A program made the translations under genes and the position numbers. Below, one piece after another: positions 49,683 to 60,543 of a DNA stretch of 64,000 bases. The notes beneath the pieces are model-generated. The model worked only from the letters and a program-made list of their open reading frames with translations. It made no database searches and had not been told where the DNA came from. Each line of letters starts with the position of its first letter. Position 1 is the first letter of the stretch. The stretch comes from Caulochytrium protostelioides (taxonomy: Eukaryota > Chytridiomycota > Caulochytriomycetes > Caulochytriales > Caulochytriaceae), in the NCBI GenBank assembly GCA_003615045.1, contig ML014168.1, positions 1 through 64,000 on the forward strand, read 5' to 3'.

Positions 49683-50519
49683 TCACGCATAGGGGATCCC
49701 GTTGGTCAGGTGCTGGAATCGGTCGTAGAAGACGGAGCGCGTGTTCTCGTGGGACTGGCGGATGCACGCGACCATGTGCTCGGCGGCTTGACGCTCGGTC
49801 TTGTGCAGCACAAAGCGGTCCCGCAGCGCCCGCACGGTCGCCTCGCCCCGGAAGCACGGCAGCCCCGAGTCCTGCATCATGCGCACCATGTCAATGATCT
49901 CGTCGGCGTAGTTGCGCGCCGTCAGGAACGCCTTGATCAGCAGATGCATGAACAGCCGGTACGACGGCGCCTGCACGTGGCCGCCAAGCACGTCGACCAT
50001 CTCGGCGGTGAGCTTGAACGGCGCCGGCTCGAGGATGCCGCCGCCCGGCGCGATGCCGAGCATGAACCCAAAGTCGATGTGGACAATGTGGCCGTCCTCG
50101 TCGAACATGATGTTGCCGTTGTGCCGGTCCTTGATCTGCAGCAGGTACAGCACGAGCGACGACGCCGCGAGCGACCGCACCAGGTTGTGCTGCGCGCGCT
50201 TGTACGCCACCGAGTTCTCGGGGCCGAACTGCGCGCGGTACCACGCGTGCAGACCGTTCACGCGCTCACGGCCCATGATGTCGCGGGAGATCGACCGCGG
50301 CACGACCTCTAGCACGCCGCACCCGGGCCCCGTCGGCACCATCCGGTACGGGAACAGATACAGATTCAGCTGAGCGCGCTGGAAGATGCTTTTGAAAATC
50401 GCGATCAACTGCAGGCACAGCAGATCCTGGCGACAGTCGTCGCCGACCTTGAAGATGACCGACATCCAGCGGTGCTGCGCCGCGTCCTTCTTGTCGTGGT
50501 CCTCGGCGCCGTGCTGTTG

Positions 50520-50556
<37 letters not shown>

Positions 50557-53500
50557 GACGCCACGGCGACGGCGCCCGTGCCGGCCGCGAAGCCAGTGAC
50601 CGACGCGCTCGAGACAGTGTTGCCGCCGCCCAGCCTGCCGGCGTCTGAGCGGCCGTCGCGCTCAGGCGGGCCGCCGCCGCCACCGCCGCCGCCACCACCG
50701 CCGTTGCTCATGGCCTGGTGGCGCTGCAGATGCGCCGGGAACACGACGGTGCCGCGCCGGTGCATCGCCGTGAGGAGCCCGTCGGTGCGCGGCGTGATGC
50801 CGCGCGAGCTCGCGTCGAACGCCATGTTCGACGTCGAGGCCGCCAGGCTCGGCGTGGGGGCGCCCGCCGACGCGGCGCCGGCGGCGCCGGGGGTCGTGAG
50901 CCCGCCCGCCGCCGACGCGCCCGCCGCCGCCGCCGCGAGACCGCCGTGGGAGCGGCCGCCCGGCGAGGTGCCCGGCCGCAGGCCATGGCTGCCGAGGTAC
51001 AGCGAGCCGGACGGGGCGGCGAGCGAGAGCGTCGGCGTCGTGGCGGGCGGCATCAGCCCCGGCGAGACCGGGAGTCCCGTGGGCAGCGGCATCGCGAGTG
51101 GCATCGCGAGCGGCAGCGCGAGCGCGCCGTACGCGGGGCCAGTGGTGCCGCTCAGGCCGCTGAGCAGCGAGCCGGCCGTCGTGCCGGGCCGCTCCGAGCC
51201 GGGCGAACCGGGGCCGTACAGGGCGTCGTAGGGCCCGGCCGGGGCCCGCGAGCGTGGTGTCGTCGGCGGCTGGCCGGAAGTTGTGGAGGTCGGGACGCGC
51301 GGCAGGGTCCCGACAGGCGCCGGCACGCCGGTCGGCAGTCCCGGCGACGACGCCACGTCGTACAGGCGCGACAGCGTGTGGGTCTCCTCGGCGCCGCGGG
51401 GCACCTGGTGGTCGCCCGCGGGCTCGCGCTGGACCAGCAGCTTCGGGTCCACGGCCTCAGGCGGCGCTTCGATGGGCTTGGGCGCGGTCGTGGCGCGGCT
51501 TTTCAGGTCGTCGTTGTGGATGACCTTGAAGGTCGCCATATACGGTGCTTTGGCGTGCGACTGCAGGGGGCGGCCCGAGGTGTAGTCAATGTCGAGCACG
51601 ATGCCCTCGGGGTTGGTTGGCAGGTAGACGCCGACCTCGACCTTGATTTTGGCCATTTCCTCATCAATTTTCTTTTTCTTTTCGGGCTTGGACCCGCCTG
51701 ACCGGACAAGCGGCATCAGCGAGCCCGAGATGCTCGTGATCTTGTGGAAGAATTCGAACTCGCGCTCATAGAAATCCTTGTCCGACCCCGAGAGGCCGTT
51801 CACGATGCGGTCCACAATCGCGTCGAGACGCGGCTTAAGGCTGTCAGGCTCGGTGGCTTGGCCATCCTTGTTGAAGAGGAACATGTTGGCCTTCATGTTC
51901 CAGATGATCGTATGCGCAAAGAGCTGCGAGATCTTGGCCGCGAACAGCAGGTAATGCTGCACATAGCCGAGGTGGTCGTACCGGAGCGCCTGGACGAGCT
52001 GCGGGATGTAGAAAAAGACAATGTCCACGTCGTAGGCCTCGAGCACGCGCACCGCATACTGCAGCGTCCAGGGCTCGGTCTGGTGGTGGCCCGACAGCAG
52101 CGTGACGGCGGTAGGCGGCGGCAGGGGCGCCCAGTACATGACAAAGCGGGCGTCCAAAGGTGCCAGCTTGTGCATTGTGGCGGAAGTCACCGCGGACGGC
52201 TTCAGCAGACACTTGAGAGCGAGCGGGATCTTGAGGAACCGCGCCGGCCGCGCGACGACGAACTGCTCGATCTCGGGGCGCAGCAGCTTGTGGGCATACC
52301 GGAAGCGCTCGAGCAGATACACGGCGAGGTGCGGATGCACCTGGTTGGCAACAGCGACGATGCGGCGCCAGCGCAGGCGGTCCCAGACGGGCGGCGAGGT
52401 CGCGATTTCGACGGGGTCGTGTCCCTTGCGCGACCCCTCCGCGAGCGGCGTGAGGATCGAAGGCCCGACGCTGGCGGAAGGCCCGCCGCCGTTCGTGCCG
52501 GACCCCGCCGCGCCGAGCTGAACCTTGCCGTCGACGGGCGAGTTCCAGTTGACGAGCCGATCGATCTCGTTCTCGAGCAGCACGACCAGCAGCTGGATCA
52601 CGTGCGGCATGGCGCTCTTGACGCCGGGCCAGCAGATGCTCGCGGTATCGAACCCCGTGGTGGTCCATGATGGCAAGCGGGCTGCGCCACGACGGCCCGC
52701 CGGGGCAGCGTGCGCCGCTGCTGCCGTGGTCGGTGCCGTGCTCGCGGTCGTTCCGGCCGTCGCTGCCACGGGGGTGGAAGCCGAAGAAGAAGCAGCAGCT
52801 GAAGTCGAAGCCGAAGCCGAAGCCGACGCGGGGAACATGGTGTTGGGCGCTGCATACCGCTGCAGCTCCTCCAGGACCTGCGCCAAGAGCGCAATCTCGT
52901 TGGAGGTGGCGAGCCCCCACTCGGGGCGGCGGGCAAACCACTCGAGGGCCAGGTCGAGGGCCATGTGCCACGCGGTCAGGGTATCGTTGCGGTCGGCGTT
53001 CAGCCGCGGCTCCAGGTCGTCGAGCGCGCGCAGCGCCTCCGCGACGCGGATGCCCAGCAGGACCAGCATGAACCGGGCCTCGCGGCTCGCGGCGGACTGC
53101 CGCCACTGCGTGACGTGCACGCAGGTCACGTGGAGCAGCTTCTGGTAGAGCCGCACGTGCTCGCGGCCATACAACTGCCCGGTCTTGAACTGCTGCAGCA
53201 GGAAGCGCAGCCAAATGAGGTGCCCGAAGCTCGGGTCCTTGTCGCGCGTCGGCTTCTCGCTCGGGCGGTACGTCATCAGCTCGTGGAAGGGGTCCTCAGA
53301 CGCGAGGGCCTCACGGTTGTTCCACGCGCCGTTGGCGTTCTTGATCGTCAGCTCCCACGCGTACACGAGGTCCGCAAGGATGCGCAGCGACACGGCCGGG
53401 CGCGACGTCATGATCCAGCCCCAGACCGAGACCGCGAGCTCCATCGTGACCGGGTCGAAGCGCGACAGCGGCACCCAGCAGATCAGGTGCAGCAGCTCTT

Positions 53501-56500
53501 CGCGGGTCTCGTGGCTGAGCAGCGCGGCCGCCGCTGCGCGGTACAAGCACGCGCTGAGACGCGTCGTATACCGGTTCTGGTCCGTCGATAGCAGCTCGCG
53601 CAGGTCGTGCGAGATGCGATGGTAGATCATGGCCTCGCCGTCACCCGGATGCAGGTCGTTGGCGGCGTCGAGCATGCCCTTTACCTCGCCAAAGAAGTGG
53701 CCGGTCTTGGTGATCGTCCGCACAATGATCTGGGCGATCTCCTCGCGCGCGCACACGGTCGCCATGAGCGTCATGAAGTCCGAGTGCGGCTCGACCGTTA
53801 GCTCCGGGTACCGGATGTGGATCTGCCACAGATAGCCCTGCAGCACCGAGCTCGTCTCGGTCGACGACAGGTCGTACGCCATCGAGACCCACTGCGTCAC
53901 AATCTTGAGGTAGTCGCGCGACGCCTCCAGCGCGTCACGCTCGTCGACGAACTGGAAGTCCGGAAAGTCCATCTCCTTCAGCGCCGAGTCCTGGCGGTCG
54001 CGCAGGTGCTGCGCCGGGTCCAGGTACTGCAGCAGATCCATGAGCGGGTAGACGACGTCGCGCTCCCACAGCACGCGCGGGAACCGCTTGACAATGACCC
54101 AGATCTGGTCCGTGCTGAACTGTCGCACCCGGACGAGGCGATGCGCCGCGTACGCCAGCAGCTGCCGCAGAAAGAGCGCCAGCGTCGTGCCGCTGTTCCA
54201 TGCGTTCGCCACCATTGCGACGTCGCCGTGCGGATGGCCGCCACGGCTGCCGCTGCCGCTGCCGCTGCCGCCGGGGCCGGGGCCGTGACTGCTGCCATGG
54301 CCGCCACTGCCGCCGCCGAGAGCGGTGCTGTGGTGCGCGGACGACGGAGGCAGCTCGCGAAGCACGCGGCGGCGGCGGCGCTTGGCATTGAGCGGGCTGC
54401 GCAGGATGGTCGCTTGGCGGACTCGGATCGCCGACGGCGTTGTGGCGGGCTGGCCATCGCCGCGCTGGCCGCTCTTCGGACGGCCCGCGGGGGCGCGAAA
54501 CATGGGCCGCATGGTCGCCTTCATGTGAAGAAAGCTCTGGCGCATCTCGAGCGCAAAGTCCGAGTGGCCCGACTTCTGGCCGACGGCGGGCGGCGCCGTG
54601 GCGGAGGCGGTCGCCGAGGAGGAGACAACGCGCAGGTAGCGGCTGATCATACCACGGGTCATGTGCTGGAGATACTTCCACAGCAGGTGGTCGTAGAGGC
54701 GATCGTCGGCGAGATACGCCATGAACGTGTCGGGCGAGGCCGACAGCCGGAGGTTCTCGACCTGGTAGATGGCGAGCAGATACACGCACTGTTCGGCGGA
54801 CAGCGGCTTGAGGTCGACCGCGGGGCCGAGGTCCGAGAAGGCCTGGGAGAGGTGGTGGCGTACGCGTCGTAGCGTCTCGTCCGAGAAGCGGCCGCTGAGC
54901 ACGGAGCCGGCGAGGTCGGCGTCGAACGAAGGATGTGCGGGCGAGAGCAGCAAGCACGGCGTGATGGCCGCGATCGCGCGCAGCGGCTTGAGCCAGTCGG
55001 CCGACTCGGACCGCACCAGGTACAGGACGCTCAGGAACCAGAAGTTCTGGAACAGCATGATAATGGCGTCCGAGACCACCGGGATCTCGGGGTAACCGCC
55101 ATGGGGCGCGCCGGGCGCTTCGTCGGCCTCCGCCGTGTCGGGCGGCGAGGCCATAAAGAACACATTCACCGCAAGATCCGAGTCGCTGCTGCGCTCCTTG
55201 GCGGTCACCTGCAGCGCAATAATCTCCAGAATCTCGACGATCTGGTAGAGTTCCTTTCGCGCGTCGGGCGACTGGATGGACGACGACGACTTGGCGTGGT
55301 TGGACGCCGACGTCGGAGTCGACCCCGGATTCGGGAGGAGGGTGGACCGCATCTCGGGATCGGAGGCGCTCAGGCTGCTGGTCTGGGAGAGGATCGTGCT
55401 CTTTTCGAGGAACAGCGTCAGCAGCTTCTCGACAAAGAGGCGGCTGAAGCGGTCCTGCTGGAAGCGGCCGCGGGCGAGGTGGTGGAAAACCTTGATGACG
55501 TGGGCGAAACTCTGCTTCGAGAGATCCATGATCGAATCGAGGACGGCGGTATAGGTGACGAACCCGCACGTCGTCGCAATGTCCGCGAGCGCGTCGATGA
55601 CCATGTCCATGGCGCCCTGCTTGGTCTGGTCCTGCAGCCAGCGGCACAGCGTCGGCAGCGCCACCGTCAGCACTTCCTTGGGCCGCAGGCGCACCGAGAG
55701 CGACGCAATGAGGGCCACGCAGTTGCCCACGATAACGCTGTACTGAACGGGGTTGAGCTGCGTCACGTTCGCTTTCGACTGCAGGCCATGTACGTGATTG
55801 ATGAGGTTGAAGAGGACCCGCTCGCACTGCGGCGGGGCCGTGAGGAGGTGCGTGACCATGCGCACGCATGTCGCGCGCAGCAGCGGCAGCGACCCGTGCT
55901 CCGCCTCGGTGGCGTACATCACGCACAGAGTCGCGTTCGACGTGAGGTATTGGATCAGGTAGTCCGCCGTCCGCTGCGGATGCGTTGCGGCGCCGAGCAG
56001 ACTCAGCCCCTCGAGCGCGGTCGTGAGGAGGAGCACTTGCTCGGTGCTGGTGACGGGGCCGCAACGGAAGTTGGGCGTCTTCATGCGCACGATCTGCCGC
56101 AAATGCTGCTCGGCGGCGTCGGTATCCTTGAGCGTGTACGCGAGCAGCGTCTGCGTCTGGATGATGAGCTCCAACACGTGGCGCAGCGTCTCGGTCGCCT
56201 CGGGCGACGGCGTGATGCCGTACCCCGTCTGCAGCATCGCCTGCACGCTGCTCGTCGTATCGGCCTCCGCTGCCGCCGTCGCTGCGGCCCTGGGCTCGGT
56301 GCCCCGCGCGGCGGGTGCCACGGGCGGCCGGCTTGCGGCGCCGCCAATCAGCACGCCCAGACTGTGGATGACGATCGGGCTCGTAAAAATGGTCGAGAGC
56401 TCGTGGAGGGCATCGAGCGGCAGCCCCGACGCCGTCCACGCCGCATCGGTCAAGCCGTACGCGTCGTCGTGCGGATGGAACGGCCGCATCACGAGCCGCT

Positions 56501-57317
56501 GCCACGTGTGGCGGCACAGGTGGTCGACGCGGTGGACGGCGTTCGCCATCAGCTGGTAGTCGTCGCCGTAGAAATCCATCGCGGACGCATCCGACGGCGG
56601 GTGCCCCACGCCGCCCATACGCGAGCCGCCGCCGCCGCCGCCGCCGCCTGTTGCCGCGGCAGCCATGGCAGGATGAGGCGCGGCGCGGCGCGGCGCGAAC
56701 GCGGGCTCGGAGCCCCACGGCCCTTCGACGGGCGAGCCGTCCTCGGGGTCGGGCTCGGCATCGCTGCCGACGGAGGAATCGACGTCCGAGATCGACGAGA
56801 GCAGGTCGGAGGTCTCGGAGTGGGCGTCGCTGTCGCCGGCGAACGGCACGCGCGGCAGATGCAGCGCGGCGAGGAAGTGCACCAGGAAGGAGAGCGTGGT
56901 GGTGAGGAACGTCACGTAGACAGAGCGGCCGTCGTGCGAGCTGCGAGCGGAGCCCAGGTAGGACGCGCCGCCGCTCGCGGCCGAGTACCGCGAGACGTCC
57001 GGGTCGGTGGCCCGCGCGCCCCTGTAGAGGCCCGCGGGGCCCTGCGGAGAATGAGGCGCGCCGCCGCCGAGCCCGCCGCCGCCGACCGACGACGTCGATG
57101 CGCCCAGGGGGCCTCCTGGATTCAAGCTGCTCAGACGCCACGAGGGCAGCTCCGAGAGCAGGCTGTGGTAGACGACCACCATGTCGTGGAGGTGGCGCAC
57201 GTGGAGGTACTTGGAGCTCGTGGCCATCGCCTGCCAGATGCCGAGCATCACGTCGAGCAGGCGCGGGTGGTCGAGGCCCAGCGCGATAAGGATCGAGTTG
57301 TCGGCAAAGGAGGACAT

Positions 57318-57353
<36 letters not shown>

Positions 57354-58061
57354 TGCGCGTGCGTGCGCGTGGTCGTGTGCGTGGTCGTGTGCGTGTGCGG
57401 GGTGAAGGCTCGTGGGCGAGCTGTGGGCGTTGTGGGCCGACGCCGCGAACGGCAGCATGGCCCACCGCCAGACGCGGTCGGTGATGTCATCGCGGCACTC
57501 GGGGAACCGCTTCGCAATGCGCAGGAGCCGCGTCGTTGTTTTGAACATGAAGTGCGCGATGTTGGGCATCGGGTGGTGGCCGCCCAGGCTGGGCTCCGAG
57601 ACGCGCTCAATGAAGCGGTCGGGGTCCTCGAGGAAGGCGAGCGGCCGGAGCGCGAGGTGCAGCATCTGCGGCGTCGGCGGGAGCGGATTCGACAGCAGAA
57701 ACTGGAGCATCGTCAAGATCTCGAGCTGCAGCGACATGGACGCCATCGGGTTGGGGATCGCGCCGGCGGGCAAGGCGCCGCCCGCGCCTCCCGCGCCGTC
57801 GGCATCGCCAGGGACAGCGCTAGCGGGCGACCGCCCCTCCGACGGGGTCGCGAGGATACTGCCGGCCCGATCGTCCGGCGCATGCGCGCTCGACGCGTCG
57901 GCGTCCGGCTCGGCACGCACAAACGCCGCGTACAGCACCGGGCACGAGATAATTAGAAACTCGCGCAGCAGCGCGTCGTTCTGGCTCATCATCGACGTGA
58001 GCTGCGCCGCCTCATCGGCGAGCTCGACGACCTCCGCGTCATAGCTCTTGTGGTAGAACAT
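49683..58061 (-). CDS. STT4: Phosphatidylinositol 4-kinase alpha (STT4/PI4KA)
   Basis: 2792 aa in one uninterrupted exon (yeast 1900, human about 2100). It makes PI4P at the plasma membrane from phosphatidylinositol, normally with EFR3 and TTC7/YPP1. The long N-terminal solenoid contains HEAT-like helices. The PIK/helical domain and the linker GVYLPTNPEGIVLDIDYTSG, then AKAPYMATFKV, start the kinase. After a large insertion (about 2180-2528) the kinase resumes with MSVIFKVGDDCRQDLLCLQL, then the catalytic loop DRHNGNIM (about 2644) and HIDFGF (about 2664), and ends LTNGIPYA, the usual PI4KA terminus. The insertion has a poly-Gln run of 14-15 (50515-50556) and Gly/Ser/Pro-rich parts. A His/Asp/Ala-rich run lies at residues ~215-248. 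Divergent from the myosin gene. Confidence 0.96.
50515..50556 (-). repeat. CAG tract encoding poly-Gln in PI4K-alpha
   Basis: CAG/CAA repeat on the coding strand, about 14 Gln codons, the longest run nearly pure CAG. It lies inside the insertion in the kinase N-lobe. Confidence 0.9.
57316..57405 (-). repeat. GACCAC-type repeat encoding His/Asp run in PI4K-alpha
   Basis: Hexameric coding repeat giving alternating His-Asp and His-Ala near residues 218-248 of the protein. Confidence 0.85.
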
Positions 58062-60141
58062 GGCGGCAGCAGGGACGGGCGGCGGCAGCGGCAGCGGCAG
58101 CGGCAGTCAAGAGCGGCAACAGGATCGAGCCGACCGCCGCTACGGCCCAGGCACAGCGGGTGCCAGCAAAGGGAAAGTGGGGCGGGCGATGCGTGGTGGA
58201 CGCGCGCGATGCGCTTGATCGACACGCGCTGCGATCCACAGAATGTCACGGAGAGCGGCCCTCGTCGATCAGCTCGCAGCCGGCCAACTGATGCAGCCAA
58301 GCAGCTTCCGTAGACCAGCAGGGGCACCACGGGGCAGCAGGCGGATGCGCGGTCTCCCGGGTCCTGACCCGGCTGCGGACTTTGATGGCGTTGGATCCCT
58401 CCCAGACCACGTGATGGCCGGCCGATCCAGCGGCTCCGACGCGACGGCCACGGACCCACGTCCGCCGTATGCGCGCCAGCCGTGGCGGCGAGTCACGGGT
58501 CACTCGGCGGCGCTGAGACCGACCGCTGACGCTCGTGCCCGGAGGACACCGCCGCCCAGCACCGCGGCCGTCCACGCAGGATCGGGGTCATGATGGACTT
58601 GGCACGTGGCGGCCGCTGTCGCCGTCGCCGTCGCCGTGGCCTCGCGCCGTTTGCCGGCGCCAGCGACGCCGGCGTTGTCGAGCCAGCCCGCCGGCAACCC
58701 CTCGCCGCTCGCGTCCCGCCCGCCTGGCCTGCGGGGCCCGTCGGCCCGAGGGCCATGGTCCATGGTCCATTCGGGCTTGCTCGCCGCCGCCGCCGATAGT
58801 CGATCGACGCGTAAGGCCGCCGCCGCCGCCGCCGCCGCCGCCACTTGAGGCCTGGTGGCGCGCCACAAAGCCTCGGGAAGGGCGGAAGGCGGTCATGGCT
58901 CGCTGTTAGGCCCGCTCGGGTCCTCGGCGGCGCTCATCATGCGCCATGATCCATGTTTCACGTCGGTTCAGAGATCGCGTGTTATCATCAAAAAAGACGA
59001 TGATCGCAAAAGAGACGGTCGGCTGCTGCCAAGATGCGGCCAAGGATGGTCGCGACTGATCTCTATCCATGGCGTGTGTTTGATTGCGTGATCCACTCGG
59101 CAATGCTGGAGTGCGTCACATGTCCCTGAGACCACCATGTCCCAGGATCCATCCCCCGTCGTTTCAGCACGGGCCCCGCCCGCCTTCGACCTCAATGGTC
59201 CCAGGACGATGGCGACCCAGGGTTCATGTTCCCGCTGAACGAGTCGCCCCGCCCTGCGCCAAGGAGGCGCTCGTGCCACTTGCTGCTTGGATCCGATCAT
59301 CATCGCTGGCATGGGCGCAGGGGCTGTTTCACCGTGACGCGCGTGTGATACATCCGTGGCGATCCCAGGTGAACTGCCAGCGCGGTCATGGCATCATTGA
59401 CGATCACCACCTTCCGGTGCCATGTCCGCGTCGCGCAACGCCCATTCACCACGCGATGCCGAGCCGGCCTAGCGGGCTTCATGTTCGAGCGGTCGCTGGC
59501 GTGGCCGGGCACCGATGGGGGTGGCCGGGGCATCGGCTCGATGGCGATCGGCTCGATGGCGATCGGCCCCGCCGCGGCCAAGTCTGCCCCAACAACACCG
59601 GGCGGGGAGCACGGGACGGCGGCGGCGGCGCGGCGGCCGCGGGCGCGGGCGCTGCCGTCGGCCGCCAGGCAAAAGACCCCGCGGCCGCCATGGAACGACC
59701 GTTGGGATGGCCGCTCAGGCGCATGACGCCGATCCGGCCTCCGGACGCTGCCGAATGGGTGCCCGTGGCGCCGAATGACCGCGGCCGGCGTGGACACTCT
59801 GCCGCCGTCCGCCGTCGCCGTCCTCACCACGACGTCCGCCGCATGGCGTCCGCAACCGGCACAGGACGCGCGCGATCGCTCGGGCAAGGTCGCGGGACGC
59901 GGCATGCCGGCCAGTCGAAGGCCGCGATCAGGAAACGAAGGGGGCGCGGCGGCCGCGGTGCCCGAGTCATCAACACACCGTATCGCGGCGGCTCGTCGCT
60001 GCTATATGAGGCCGCGGCGATCAAGTGCTCGGGAGACCGATGTCTCGTGCCCGCACCCGCGGCGCCTGTGCAACGTCGCTCTGCTGTCGATGATGTCGCG
60101 GGCTTTGTCTGGTAGGGCCATGGATCCCGGCCTCCCATAAC

Positions 60142-60142
<1 letters not shown>

Positions 60143-60188
<46 letters not shown>

Positions 60189-60197
60189 CTGCTGCTG
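60143..60197 (+). repeat. CTG trinucleotide tract upstream of the myosin gene
   Basis: About 14 uninterrupted GCT/CTG units followed by one TTC interruption and further CTG units; 350-400 bp before the start codon. Confidence 0.9.
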
Positions 60198-60380
60198 AAG
60201 CCGCTGCTGCACGAGGGGGCAGATCGTCAGCCGAAACATCCGGCCATAGAACTCTCAGTCAAGCGCTGCCGTGGCTCTCGGCACCGCCAAGGCCAGACCT
60301 CCCCCACCCACGCGTCGATCGCGCAGCGCGACGTCCACGCGCGCATGGGCCTTTCCCCACCCCTCATTGTCCTTCTCCTT

Positions 60381-60420
60381 GTCCCTGGCTGGTCCCTGGC
60401 TGGTCCCTGGCTGGTCCCTG
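60381..60420 (+). repeat. 11-bp tandem repeat, unit GTCCCTGGCTG
   Basis: Three and a half perfect copies, ending about 120 bp before the myosin start codon. Not a multiple of three, so not coding. Confidence 0.85.
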
Positions 60421-60543
60421 AATCGACTCAGCCCGCCGCACGTGGCGGCTGCAGATCCCGGCAATCGAGCCCGAGCGCTCGAACTCCGAACCCTCGAACC
60501 CCCAACCTCGGCGCGTCACTGTGTCACCCACCAAGCCGCCAGG

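Larger units (their letters stand above)
58062..60543. other. Divergent intergenic region PI4K-alpha / myosin
   Basis: 2.5 kb. GC-rich frames without domains on both strands, a less GC-rich patch at 58960-59100, a CTG tract at 60143-60186 and an 11-bp tandem repeat at 60381-60420. It may hold 5' UTR of the myosin gene, but no further gene was recognised. Confidence 0.5.

Noticed and set aside
53935-57465. 1176-codon alternative minus frame, and a 1007-codon plus frame at 54933-57956
   Set aside because: Both are shadows of PI4K-alpha, whose frame carries all conserved segments.
59084-60115. 343-codon plus-strand frame upstream of the myosin gene
   Set aside because: No domain, odd composition, ends before the CTG tract; no evidence of coding.
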